A stretch of 64,000 nt of DNA, taken from positions 124,001 through 188,000 of the forward strand of contig CAVRTM010000021.1 in assembly GCA_963724015.1 (NCBI GenBank), given 5' to 3'. The position numbers and the translations under genes are program-made. The notes below the pieces were generated by a model. It had not been told where the DNA came from and did no database searches. It worked only from the letters and a program-made list of their open reading frames with translations. Below are positions 47,325-56,162 of this stretch, piece by piece (positions within the stretch are counted from its first letter, which is position 1; every line of letters begins with the position of its first letter). The DNA comes from CAVRTM01 sp963724015. Lineage in GTDB: Bacteria > Actinomycetota > Actinomycetes > Actinomycetales > Dermatophilaceae.

Positions 47325-47927
47325 TCAGGCCCGGCCGGAGCCGGTCCTCCTCCGGCGCAGGGCCAGGACGACGGCCAGCGGCCACAGGGCCTGCAGGCCG
47401 GCGGCGCAGCGCTCGGCCAGCCCGACGCGCCCGGCCCCGGCGGACAGCTCCACGGCGAACCAGAGCACCGCGGCGAGCAGGACCGCGGCGGCTCCCAGCG
47501 ACGGCCCGAGCCGCAGGACGGCGGAGGTCCGCGGCCCGCGGCGCCAGGCCAGGGCGGGCCAGCACGCCAGCGCGCCGAACGCCACGGCGGCCGACGCCGT
47601 GTGCGCGGCCGACGAGCCGCCGCCGGCCGGCAGGGGGTTGGCGGCGACGAGGACGGTGGCCAGGCCGCCGAGCGCCAGCAGGAGGCGACCGGGCAGGGCG
47701 GCCGCCCGCAGCGCCGCCGCCGTGGCGCCGTGACACAGCCCGACGCCGACGAGGGCGTACGTCATGAGCCACCGGTGCGGAGCGCCCAGGGCCGCCAGGT
47801 CGCTGATGGTGCGCCGCACCGCGTCGTACGCGTCCGGGCGCAGGGCGGCGGCTGCCGTCCACCCCCCGACCAGCAGCAGCGGGGCGAGCAGTCCGGACAG
47901 GACACCCCAGCGGCGTACGGCGGTCAT
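47325..47927 (-). CDS. DUF998-family membrane protein
   Basis: A 200-residue integral membrane protein with about six hydrophobic helices (VLSGLLAPLLLVGGWTAAA, MTYALVGVGLCHGATAAAL, LLLALGGLATVLVAANPLP, and further). DAYDAVRRTISDLAALGAPH between the first two helices is the family-typical loop. The function is unknown. ATG 47927 begins MTAVRRWGVLSG; the ribosome-binding site is weak. It is flanked by a 22-bp inverted repeat downstream and a 20-bp direct repeat upstream. Confidence 0.8.
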   Translation of the reverse strand: MTAVRRWGVLSGLLAPLLLVGGWTAAAALRPDAYDAVRRTISDLAALGAPHRWLMTYALVGVGLCHGATAAALRAAALPGRLLLALGGLATVLVAANPLPAGGGSSAAHTASAAVAFGALACWPALAWRRGPRTSAVLRLGPSLGAAAVLLAAVLWFAVELSAGAGRVGLAERCAAGLQALWPLAVVLALRRRRTGSGRA

Positions 47928-47974
47928 GGCCGCCACCGTAGGCCGCCGACGCGGGGTGGGGCCGGAGCGGCTCC

Positions 47975-48026
47975 GCAGAACCGGCAGGTTTGCGCTTGGT
48001 CGCCGTGCAGAACCGGCAGGTTTGCG
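47975..48026. repeat. Two perfect 20-bp direct repeats upstream of DUF998
   Basis: GCAGAACCGGCAGGTTTGCG occurs at 47975-47994 and 48007-48026, a centre-to-centre distance of 32 bases (about three helical turns). Each contains the partial dyad AACC-GGCA-GGTT. It lies between the MFS 3' end and the DUF998 start, so it could be a tandem operator for DUF998 or a repeat family member. Confidence 0.7.
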
Positions 48027-48037
48027 GGGAGGCGCGG

Positions 48038-49311
48038 TCAGGGGGTGGGGCCGCGAGGCTGGGGGTGCGGCGCAGCAGGAGGGACAGGGCGAGGGCGAGC
48101 AGGACCAGCAGCAGCGCGAGCAGCACGACCGGGGTCCAGCCGCCGGCGCTCCACGCGCTGCCCGAGAGGCCGCCGAAGACCGAGGAGCCCAGGTAGTAGG
48201 CGAACAGGTACAGCGAGGCGGCCTGCCCGGTGCCACCGACGCCGAGGTGCGCCCGGGCGGCCACCCAGCCGCTGGCCACCCCGTGGGCGGCGAAGAAGCC
48301 CGCGGTCAGCACGGCCAGGCCGAGCACGACCACCGGCAGCGGACGCGCCAGCGTGAGCAGCACGCCGGCCGCGGTGACGGCGCAGGCCACCGGCACGACC
48401 GGTCGCCGCCCGTACCGGTCCGCGAGCCGGCCGGCGTACGCCGAGCTCAGCGAGCCCAGCGGGTAGACGCAGAACACCAGCCCGGCTACGCCGAGGCTGA
48501 GGGCGTAGGGCTCTGCGGCCAGGCGGAAGCCCATCGCGTTGTACACCGCCACGAACGCCCCCATCAGCGTCGCCCCGATGCCGTAGAGCGCGAGCAGCGC
48601 CGGGTCGCGGACCAGCCGGCGGGTCGTCGCGAGGAGCTGGCGCGGACGGGCCGGCGCCGCGACGAAGTGGCGCGAGGGCGGGAGCAGCCACCGGGTCAGC
48701 AGGGCGCAGGCCAGCGCGAGCAGCCCGATGCCCCCGAGGGCGAGGCGCCAGCCGCCGAGGTCGGCGAGCCCGCCGGCGAGGAGGCGCCCGACCATCCCGC
48801 CGAGCGCGGTGCCCCCGATGTAGAGCCCGGTCGCCTTCGCGGAGCTGTCCGCGTGCACCTCCTCGCGCAGGTAGGCCACCGCCACGGCGGGCAGTCCCGC
48901 GAGCGTCACGCCGAGCAGCGTGCGGAGCACGAGCAGCGTCTCCCAGCCCGGCGCGACCGCGCACAGGAGCGCCACGACGGCCGAGCTGGACAGCGAGAGG
49001 TGGATCAGCCGGGTGCGCCCGACCACCTCCGACACCGGCCCGGCCACCAGCAGCGCGAGCCCCAGCCCCACCGTGCTCAGCGACACCGAGAGGGCGCTCT
49101 GGCCGGCGGACACCGAGAAGGCGCGCGCCAGCTCGGGCAGCAGCGGCTGGGTGCTGTAGAGCAGGGCGAACGTCGCCAGACCCGCGCCGAACAGGGCGAC
49201 GGAGATGCGGCGGTACTCGGGGTCGCCGAGGCGGTAGCCGTCGGCGCCGCGGGCCGATGCGGCGAGGTCGTGCGGTGGGGGTGGAGGAGGAGGTGCGCGG
49301 CACCAGACCAC
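48038..49311 (-). CDS. MFS transporter (3' frameshift)
   Basis: A drug:H+ antiporter-like major facilitator of about 12 helices: YSTQPLLPELARAFSVSAGQ near residue 45, LLVAGPVSEVVGRTRLIHLS near 75, YLREEVHADSSAKATGLYIG near 130, and SAYAGRLADRYGRRPVVPV near 270 (the motif-A-like loop). The reading frame has no stop at the family-typical end. One missing C in the CACCCCC run near 48065 would restore a stop at 48038 after a short tail. The GTG start at 49311 is the only in-frame start near the expected N-terminus and has no clear ribosome-binding site. An ATG at 49331 in another frame is an alternative if a second indel exists. Divergent from lysR. Confidence 0.8.
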
Positions 49312-49357
49312 GGTGACAGGCGCGACGTCATACGTGAAATGACGCCAGCGGCGCAGA

Positions 49358-49373
49358 ACGATGCACGAATCGT
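49358..49373. promoter_or_regulatory. Candidate LysR operator
   Basis: ACGAT-N6-ATCGT, a perfect 5-bp dyad, lies in the 73-bp gap between the divergent lysR-type regulator and MFS genes, 11 bases before the regulator ATG. The size and placement fit a LysR-type box that autoregulates and controls the transporter. Inferred from symmetry only. Confidence 0.45.
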
Positions 49374-49384
49374 ATGGTGGGCGG

Positions 49385-50278
49385 ATGCAGACCGAGGACC
49401 TGCGCCGGTTCGTCACCCTCGCCCGCGCCGAGCACCTGACGGCGGCGGCGGACGAGCTGGGCATCCCGCAGCCGAGCCTGTCGCGCTCGCTGCGCCGGGT
49501 CGAGGACGCGTTCGGCGCCCGGCTGTTCGAGCGGGAGCACCGCGGGCTGCGGCTGAACCCCCGCGGGCGGCTCGTCCTGGCCGCCGCCCTGGAGGCAACC
49601 GCTGCGCTGGACATGGCCCGCGAGCAGATCGTCCAGCTCGACGACCCGGAGTCGGGCACCGTGCGCCTGGCGTTCCTGCACTCGGTCGCCACGACCCTCG
49701 TCCCGGGGCTGCTGCGGGAGTACCGCGCCCAGGCGCCCGCCGTGCGCTTCGCCCTGCGCCAGGAGGCGTCGCCGACCATCGCGGACGACCTGGACTCCGG
49801 CGAGGCGGAGCTGGCGATCACCGGGCCGCGTCCGGCGGACCCGGGGCTCGGCTGGTGCGTCCTGGAGCGTCAGCGGCTGTGCCTGGTGGTGCCCCCGGCG
49901 CACCCGCTCGCGCAGCGCCGGTCGGTGCGGCTGGTCGAGGCGGCCCGCGAGGACTTCATCGTCCTGCAGCCCGGGTTCGGCTTCCGGGCCCTGACCGACC
50001 GGCTCTGCCGGGCCGCCGGCTTCGCCCCGCGCACCGCGTTCGAGAGCACCGACCTGGCCACGATCGAGGGGCTGGTCGGGGCCGGGCTCGGCGTCGCGGT
50101 GCTGCCCGCACCGTCGGGCTCCGGCCGCACGGTCGAGGGCGAGGCGGTCTTCGTGCCGCTGCGCGACGCCGGTGCGAGGAGGGACATCGGGCTCGTATGG
50201 CGCCGCGCCGCCGCCCTGTCACCGGCTGCGGCCCGCTTCCGCGACTTCGTCGTCGCCTCCGGCGCACCCCGGCACTGA
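49385..50278 (+). CDS. LysR-family transcriptional regulator
   Basis: A 297-residue regulator. N-terminal winged helix: MQTEDLRRFVTLARAEHLTA, AADELGIPQPSLSRSLRRVE, and GARLFEREHRGLRLNPRG. The C-terminal effector domain is of periplasmic-binding-protein type (VRLAFLHSVATTLVPGLLRE, ELAITGPRPADPGLGW). ATG 49385 fits the family start; ATG 49361 would add eight residues inside the proposed operator. It probably regulates the divergent MFS gene. The inducer is unknown. Frame intact. Confidence 0.9.
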   Translation: MQTEDLRRFVTLARAEHLTAAADELGIPQPSLSRSLRRVEDAFGARLFEREHRGLRLNPRGRLVLAAALEATAALDMAREQIVQLDDPESGTVRLAFLHSVATTLVPGLLREYRAQAPAVRFALRQEASPTIADDLDSGEAELAITGPRPADPGLGWCVLERQRLCLVVPPAHPLAQRRSVRLVEAAREDFIVLQPGFGFRALTDRLCRAAGFAPRTAFESTDLATIEGLVGAGLGVAVLPAPSGSGRTVEGEAVFVPLRDAGARRDIGLVWRRAAALSPAAARFRDFVVASGAPRH

Positions 50279-50282
50279 GCGC

Positions 50283-51012
50283 TCAGGCACCCCGACCGGC
50301 CGGCGGCTCCAGCAGCGGGGCGTAGTGGGCGGCGACCGCAGCGCGCAGCGCCTCGGCGTCGCCGGCCCCGGCCGCCTCCACGATCGCGACGTGGGCGAGG
50401 GCGGCACGGGAGGTGGCCGGCCGGGACGGCTCCGCCATCGCCGCCGCGATGTCGTGGAAGGCGCCGGTCAGCTCGCTCATCAGCCCGTTGGACAGCGGCT
50501 CGGCCAGCAGCAGGTGGAAGGCCCGGTGCTCCTGCGCCCACGGGGCGCCGCGCGCGGCGAGGTCGCGCAGCTGCTGGGCCAGCGGCGCCGAGGCGCTCGA
50601 GCAGCTCCGCGCGCGCGTGCGCGTCGGGCAGGGCCAGGAGCGCCGCCGCGGAGGACTGGTCGAGCCGCTCGCGGACCTCCACCACCTCCCGGCGCAGCCC
50701 CGAGCCCTCGGCGCGGTCCAGGCGCCCGCGAAAGCTCACGCTCTGCACCAGCGGGTCCATGGACATCCGGCCGACGTAGGTGCCGTGCCCGTGCCGGACC
50801 TCGACCAGGTCGAGGGCGCACAGCGTCCGGATGGCCTCACGCACGCTCGAGCGGCTGGCGCCGACGGCCTCACACAGGTCGACCTCGGTGGGCAGCGGGT
50901 CGCCGGGGCGCAGGCGGCCCCGCACGATCACGTCCTCGACCCGCTGCACGACGTCCGAGCGGCGCCGGCCCGTCGGGGTGCTCCGGGGCACGCCGGGTTC
51001 GCCGCCGAGCAT
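50283..51012 (-). CDS. GntR/FadR-family transcriptional regulator (frameshift)
   Basis: A FadR-type repressor of about 242 residues. The winged helix DVVQRVEDVIVRGRLRPGDP, LPTEVDLCEAVGASRSSVRE and ALDLVEVRHGHGTYV fits GntR. The C-terminal FCD domain includes RREVVEVRERLDQSSAAALL and, after a shift near 50595, MSELTGAFHDIAAAMAEP and RAALAHVAIVEAAGAGDAEA (the His of the metal site). ATG 51012 has GGAGG upstream. The 3' end is four bases from lysR. It is divergent from the SDR gene, which it may control. Confidence 0.86.
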
Positions 51013-51055
51013 GGTCGGCCTCCCTCCGGGTCAGGGCCGCGGCACCGCGGACCGG

Positions 51056-51082
51056 GCATACAGCAGACGGCACAGGGTATGC
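51056..51082. promoter_or_regulatory. Possible dyad in the GntR / SDR divergent region
   Basis: GCATAC and GTATGC are perfect 6-bp inverted half-sites separated by 15 bases in the 152-bp divergent gap. Either half could also be a -10-like element. It does not match a FadR/GntR consensus I know. Symmetry alone supports it. Confidence 0.25.
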
Positions 51083-51164
51083 GGACGGCGCCGTCCCCGG
51101 GCACGGCCGGCAACGGCGCCGCGGGGCGGTCCCCGACGAACACCGAGACCAGACGAGGACCCAC

Positions 51165-52063
51165 ATGAGCAACGACCAGACCACCCCGCAGGACCCCACC
51201 GAGCAGCACTCGAAGCCGGCGGGGGAGGGCCAGGAGATCTCGCACCCCGGCCTCACCAGCGACATGCGGCAGCAGCCCGACCACGGCGAGGACAGCTACC
51301 GCGGCAGCGACCGTCTCAGCGGCAAGAAGGCGGTCATCACCGGCGGTGACTCCGGCATCGGCCGGGCCGTCGCGCTCGCGTTCGCCCGTGAGGGCGCCGA
51401 CGTGCTGATCAGCTACCTGCCCGAGGAGGAGGAGGACGCCCAGCAGACCGCCGCGCTGGTCCGCGACGCCGGCCGCACGGTGGTCACGGTGCCCGGTGAC
51501 ATCCGCGAGGAGCAGCAGTGCCTCGACATCATCGACCGCGCGCTGGAAGGACCTCGGCGGCCTCGACATCCTCGTCAACAACGCGGCCTACCAGATGTCG
51601 CAGGACGACGGCATCCTCGGCATCAGCACCGAGCAGCTCGACCGCGTCCTCAAGACCAACCTCTATGCGATGTTCTGGCTCTGCAAGGCCGCCATCCCGC
51701 ACATGGCGCCGGGCTCGACCATCATCAACACGGCCTCGGTCCAGGGCTTCGACCCCTCGCCGCACCTGCTCGACTACGCCACCACCAAGGCCGGCATCGT
51801 CAACTTCACCAAGGGCCTGGGCGCCCAGCTGGCCGAGAAGGGCATCCGGGTCAACGGCGTCGCGCCCGGGCCCGGTGTGGACCCCGCTGATCCCCGCCAC
51901 GATGGACGAGGAGAAGGTGGCCGAGTTCGGCGGGCAGTCGCCGCTGGGGCGGGCGGCGCAGCCGGCCGAGCTCGCGCCGACGTACGTCTTCCTGGCCTCG
52001 CAGGAGTCGAGCTACATCACCGCCGAGGTCATCGCCGTGACCGGCGGCTCGCCGATCGTCTGA
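51165..52063 (+). CDS. SDR-family oxidoreductase, general-stress type (frameshifts)
   Basis: A short-chain dehydrogenase of about 298 residues with the 40-residue polar N-terminal extension of the YhxC/YhdF stress-protein group (MSNDQTTPQDPTEQHSKPAG). The NAD(P) motif KKAVITGGDSGIGRAVALAF is near residue 55. NNAAYQM and the catalytic Ser/Tyr-x3-Lys (NTASVQG; DYATTKAGIVNF) follow. One-base shifts lie near 51548 (after IIDRALE) and 51880 (after GVAPGP). ATG 51165 has GAGGA upstream. The substrate is unknown. Confidence 0.86.
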
Positions 52064-52073
52064 CGGACAGGGC

Positions 52074-52104
52074 GCCGACCGGTCAGAGGTACTGGCCGGT
52101 CGGC
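52074..52104. terminator. Hairpin between convergent SDR and bpa genes
   Basis: A perfect 9-bp stem GCCGACCGG / CCGGTCGGC with a 13-base loop, 11 bases after the SDR stop. The bpa stop and its last codons lie in the loop and right arm. Likely a shared terminator. Confidence 0.65.
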
Positions 52105-52673
52105 CCGCCCTCGCCGGAGGACCACGGGCGGCCGGGCTGGCCGGTCGGTCCCTGGTGCCCGGCGTGGTCGGGGTGCGCCGGGTGCCCCGCCGGGAGGGCA
52201 CGCATCTGCTGCAGCTGCGCCTGCGCCGCCATCTGCTGGGCGAACAGCGCCGTCTGGATGCCGTGGAAGAGCCCCTCGAGCCAGCCCACGAGCTGGGCCT
52301 GGGCGATCCGCAGCTCGGCGTCCGAGGGTGCGTCGTCCTGGAACGGCAGGGCGATGCGGTCCAGCTCCTCGATCAGCTCGGGCGCGAGGCCCTGCTTCAG
52401 CTCGGCGATGGAGCGGCGGTGGATCTCCGCCAGGCGGGTGCGCCCGGCCTCGTCCAGCGGGGCGTTGCGCACCTCCTCCAGCAGCTGCTTGATCATCGAG
52501 CCGATCCGCATGACCTTGGCCGGCTGCTCGACCAGGTCAGCCGGGCTGGTCGCGCCGTCCTCCTCGCCCTCGCGCTCGGAGACGCCCATGCCGTCCTGCG
52601 TCACGACGACGAAGCGCTGCTGCTCCGGGTCGCCGTCGGGCCGTGGTTGCGGGGGGCCGGATGGGGTGCTCAT
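52083..52673 (-). CDS. bpa: Bacterial proteasome activator Bpa
   Basis: An ATP-independent ring activator that docks onto the 20S proteasome and delivers unfolded proteins. The 196-residue protein has a disordered acidic N-terminus, the helical core DLVEQPAKVMRIGSMIKQLL, EEVRNAPLDEAGRTRLAEIH and QLVGWLEGLFHGIQTALFAQ, and the C-terminal GQYL motif that inserts into proteasome pockets. It matches mycobacterial Bpa nearly end to end. ATG 52673 is the likely start; 52682 (MGRMST) is nine bases further. Frame intact. Implies that the host has a proteasome. Confidence 0.93.
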   Translation of the reverse strand: MSTPSGPPQPRPDGDPEQQRFVVVTQDGMGVSEREGEEDGATSPADLVEQPAKVMRIGSMIKQLLEEVRNAPLDEAGRTRLAEIHRRSIAELKQGLAPELIEELDRIALPFQDDAPSDAELRIAQAQLVGWLEGLFHGIQTALFAQQMAAQAQLQQMRALPAGHPAHPDHAGHQGPTGQPGRPWSSGEGGPTGQYL

Positions 52674-52734
52674 GCGCCCCATCCTGCCAACTGCCCCGCC
52701 GGCCCGCTCACGTCCGGGGTCGCGGCGGCCGGCG

Positions 52735-53670
52735 TCAGCGCGGCGCCATACGGGCCTTGAGCATGTCGCGCTTGTCCTCGAAGCGCAGCGCCTGCTTCTC
52801 GAGGCTCTCCATCAGCTCGGCCAGCTCGGTGCGCGCCTGCTCACCCTCGGCGGACAGGCCCTCGAGCTCGAACACCTTCCAGAACCGCAGCACCGGCGCG
52901 ACGACGTCGTCACGGTGCTGGCGGATGTCGTAGATCCCGGCGACGGCCATCTCGACCGCCTTGCGCTGGAACCCGGGGATGCCGGTGCCGGGCATCTCGA
53001 ACGTCTTGACCACGTCGGTGATGGCGCGCATCGTCTGGTCCGGGGCGATCTGCAGCGCCGCGTTCAGCAGGTTGCGGTAGAAGATCATGTGCAGGTTCTC
53101 GTCCGCCGCGATGCGGGCCAGGAGCTGGTCGGCCATCGGGTCGTCGGTGAACCGGCCGGTGTTGCGGTGCGAGACGCGGGTCGCGAGCTCCTGGAACGAG
53201 ACGTAGGCCAGCGAGCGCACGAGGTCGGCGCTGTGCGCGGACTGGTAGCCCTCACCCATGTGCTTCATCCGGAACCGCTCGAGGGCCACCGGGTCGACCA
53301 GGCGCTTGACCAGCATGTAGTCGCGCATCGCGATGCCGTGCCGGCCCTCCTCGGCGGTCCAGCGGTGCACCCACTCACCCCACGCCGCCTCGCGGCCGAA
53401 GATGATCGCGATCTCGTGGTGGTAGCTCGGCAGATTGTCCTCGGTGAGCAGGTTGACGATCAGCGCCGAGCGCGCGACGTCGGAGATGTCGGAGTCGGAC
53501 TCGGCCCAGGGCTCGCCGCCCATGAGGCCGTCGAAGTTGCGGCCGTCGCTCCACGGGATGTAGTCGTGCGGGAACCACTCCTTGGCGACCTTCTCGTGCC
53601 GGCTCAGCTCGCCCTCGACGACCTGCTCCAGCTCGCGGAGCAGCTCTTCCTGCGTGTACGTCTTGCTCAT
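52735..53670 (-). CDS. Acyl-ACP desaturase (DesA type)
   Basis: A soluble diiron desaturase of 311 residues, acting on acyl-ACP in fatty-acid or mycolate-type lipid synthesis. Diiron ligands: ESDSDISDVARSA context Glu near residue 57, WTAEEGRHGIAM (E-x2-H) near 107 and AADENLHMIFY (E-x2-H) near 190. The pattern fits mycobacterial DesA1/DesA2. ATG 53670 has GGGAGG upstream. A strong palindrome lies 27 bases before it. Frame intact. Confidence 0.92.
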   Translation of the reverse strand: MSKTYTQEELLRELEQVVEGELSRHEKVAKEWFPHDYIPWSDGRNFDGLMGGEPWAESDSDISDVARSALIVNLLTEDNLPSYHHEIAIIFGREAAWGEWVHRWTAEEGRHGIAMRDYMLVKRLVDPVALERFRMKHMGEGYQSAHSADLVRSLAYVSFQELATRVSHRNTGRFTDDPMADQLLARIAADENLHMIFYRNLLNAALQIAPDQTMRAITDVVKTFEMPGTGIPGFQRKAVEMAVAGIYDIRQHRDDVVAPVLRFWKVFELEGLSAEGEQARTELAELMESLEKQALRFEDKRDMLKARMAPR

Positions 53671-53696
53671 CGGGTCATCCTCCCAGAGGGGTGTCT

Positions 53697-53730
53697 ACCT
53701 ACGCATACGTAGGTTACGCGAGCGTAGGTT
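53697..53730. promoter_or_regulatory. Operator-like palindrome upstream of the desaturase
   Basis: ACCTACG-CATA-CGTAGGT (53697-53714), a perfect 7-bp dyad, followed after 8 bases by a further half-site CGTAGGTT (53723-53730). It is 27 bases upstream of the desaturase ATG, overlapping the probable promoter. The form fits a TetR- or MarR-type repressor of lipid desaturation such as the mycobacterial desaturase regulators. No regulator gene is adjacent. Confidence 0.6.
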
Positions 53731-53811
53731 GTCGGGTCGAGCCCGCACGCCTCCCCCGATCATGACACCCGTCACTTCCGGTCGCATGCCGCAGCGGACC
53801 CGCCTGCCGGG

Positions 53812-55624
53812 TCAGCGCGGAGCCAGGACGATGCCGTAGTCGTGGATCTTGCGGTAGATCGTCGCCCGGGACATGCCGAGGGAGCGGGCCGCCCGCGTCT
53901 TGTCGCCCTCGGCGTCGGAGAGGGCCTGCACCACCGCGTCGCGCTGCATCGCCTCGATGAGGTTGAGGTGCCGCCGGCTGCCCGACCGCACGCTGGGCGG
54001 CAGGTCCTCCGGCTGGATGGCGCCGGTACGACGGTGCCGCACCACCTCCCGCAGCACCTCCAGCAGCTGCTGGGCGTTGCCCGGCCACGTCCCGCGGGCC
54101 AGCGTGGCCATCGCCTCGGGTGAGCAGGTGAGGGAGCCGCTCGGCCCGAGCTGGCCGAGGAAGAACGACACCAGCGAGGGGAGGTCGCCAGCATGCAGGC
54201 GCAGCGGTGGCACCTCGACGGTCATCGGGAAGAGCCGCAGCAGCGCGGCCGTGTCGGGGTCGTCGCCGGGACGGGCGACCGTGAGCGCCACCCAGGGTGG
54301 GTTCTCCTCGCCGGGGCGTCGCGCGCTGCCGAGCGCCGCGGCGAGCTCGCGCAGCCGCACCCGGTCGAGCGTGTCCGCGTGCCGGATCACCAGGCAGTGG
54401 CGCCGTCCGGCCAGGACGTCGCGCGCTGACGCCAGCCATCCCGCGGTGGTGCCGGAATCGGCGGCGTCGAGGACCTCCAGTCGCCGGATGGGCTGGGAGC
54501 GCAGCTGCACCGCCTGCAGCAGCGCCAGCTTGCCGACCCCCGGCTCGCCGCAGACCACCAGCCACTCACCCGAGCGGAAGGCCGTCTCCACCTGCCGGCA
54601 GGCGCGCAGCCAGAGTGGGTCGGAGCCGACCAGGCCAGGCAGGGGCACCCGCGGCGTGGACCGGTGGCCGCCGCGGTGGGGCTCGGCGGGGCGCTCGAGC
54701 TTGACGTGGACGACCGCGCCGGCGCCCCGGGTCCCCTCGCCCACGGGGTGGCTGAACATCCGCGCCACCGCCCCCGAGGGCAGGTCCACGTCGATGGACC
54801 GCCGACGCTCACTGGTCAGGGACTCGCGGGCGTGCGCCAGCAGGGCGCTCTGGTCCGCCGGGGCGAGCATCCCGCGGGCCTGGTCGTTGAGGATCACGGT
54901 GTCGCCGGTGACGGCGAAGACGATCCCGGGCAGCCGGCGGCACAGGCGCAGGTACTCCTGCAGCAGCTGCCAGCTGCTGGGCGCCGGCGCCGGCGAGCAG
55001 CGCCTGGCGGATCTGCTCGGCGGTGTTCTTGGCGAGCGTCATGAGCAGCGGACCGGCGTCCTTCGACCAGCACGTCAGGTCGATGGCACCGACGGTCCGC
55101 CCGGCGATGGGGTCGCGGATCGGCACGCCGGCACAGGACAGCCGGTCGAGGTCCTCGGCGTAGTGCTCGTGGCCGAAGACGTAGGCAGGGCCGCCCACCT
55201 CCAGGGCGGTGCCGATGCCGTTGGTCCCGACCTGCTCCTCGGCGTAGCTGAAGCCGGGGGCCAGGTTGACGTTGTCGAGGCACCGGTCGAGCTCGCGGTC
55301 GCCGGTCTGACGGGACAGCACCAGCCCCGCCGGGTCGGTCAGGATGATGCTCATCGGCTGGTCGTCGAGCTGCTGGCGCAGCTGCCGCAGGACCGGCTGG
55401 GCGGTGCGCGTGAGCGGGGTGTCGAGGTCGACCTCGGGGGTGTAGTCCTGCAGGATCCGGTCGGCGGCGATCTTGAGGTCGCGGGAGCGCTGCCACGACG
55501 CGAGAATGGCGCTGCGCACGTGCACCGGGTCCAGCGGCTGGGCCGTCAGGAAGCGCAGCCGGTCGCCGGCGATGAGGTCCGCCGTCGGGGGTCCCGCGCG
55601 TCGCGGTCCCGTCGGTGCCGCCAT
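53812..55624 (-). CDS. mimR: GAF-AAA-Fis transcriptional activator of the propane monooxygenase cluster (MimR type, frameshift)
   Basis: A regulator of about 603 residues related to AcoR/acetoin-type bacterial enhancer-binding proteins and to MimR. Residues 50-240 form a GAF sensor (LDRCLDNVNLAPGFSYAEEQ, VGTNGIGTALEVGGPAYVFG, GHEHYAEDLDRLSCAGVPI). A AAA domain has Walker A GEPGVGKLALL near 361. A Fis-type helix-turn-helix is C-terminal (EGDKTRAARSLGMSRATIYR). The sigma-54 contact motif GAFTGA is absent and Walker B is degenerate (CLVIRHADTLD). One-base shift near 54978. ATG 55624 with GAGGTGG. It is divergent from the mim operon. Confidence 0.88.
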
Positions 55625-55743
55625 CGCCACCTCGCTCCGCGACCGCCCTCGGGCCGCCCGTCGTGTACCGCCACGGGTCCCCGCGGGACCCGCTCCGCCT
55701 GCGTCGTTGCCCTCGAGCCTAGGCACAGGCCGTCCCTCCCGAG

Positions 55744-55760
55744 TGTCTCAGAGTGAGACA
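55744..55760. promoter_or_regulatory. Palindrome 1 of the mim regulon
   Basis: TGTCTCA-GAG-TGAGACA, a perfect 7-bp dyad, lies midway in the 247-bp region between mimR and the 82-aa ORF, about 112 bases before the ORF start and 120 before mimR. Its core TCTCA-N3-TGAGA recurs 5' of mimA. Likely bound by MimR for autoregulation or activation. Confidence 0.7.
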
Positions 55761-55871
55761 CCGCGGCTGCGGGCTTCGGGATAGACCGTTCTCACTGGCC
55801 CCTGCCGGCCGGCCAGGCGTGGCGGGCTCCGGCAGGGACTCCGACATCCCCGAGGACGTGGAGCACGGTCC

Positions 55872-56120
55872 ATGGACGAGCCCACCGCCGCAGAGCCCGA
55901 GACGTACAACCCCTGGAGCGTCGTCCACGTGGTCTTCGCCCACCTGGCCGAGCAGGGGCTGCACCCCGTCCTCGGCGAGACCGGTGATCCCGGCCCGCCG
56001 GCCCGCAGCCTGCTCGAGGCCCTCGGCATCCAGCCGGCGGCGGAGGGCAACCGCGAGGTGATGCGCGGCGTACGGGCGCACCTCGAGGAGCTGCGCCTCG
56101 CCGTGTTCGAGGACCCATGA
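55872..56120 (+). CDS. Small hypothetical protein upstream of mimA (82 aa)
   Basis: An acidic 82-residue protein, MDEPTAAEPETYNPWSVVHV to VRAHLEELRLAVFEDP, without signal peptide, cysteines or a known domain. Secondary structure looks helical (VVHVVFAHLAEQGLHPVL, RSLLEALGIQPAAEG). ATG 55872 has GGAG nine bases upstream. It lies between the two mim palindromes, so it is probably expressed with or just before the monooxygenase. Its size and position recall accessory proteins of monooxygenase operons, but no homology supports this. Confidence 0.55.
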   Translation: MDEPTAAEPETYNPWSVVHVVFAHLAEQGLHPVLGETGDPGPPARSLLEALGIQPAAEGNREVMRGVRAHLEELRLAVFEDP

Positions 56121-56162
56121 GGCGCCCTCGCGACCTGGGCGGCCCCCGGCATCCCGGGGCCC

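Noticed and set aside
45322..49821. A 1499-codon open frame on the minus strand
   Set aside because: It contains the real MFS frame only in its middle. It continues antisense through DUF998 and the flavoprotein because the MFS stop is lost to a missing base near 48065.
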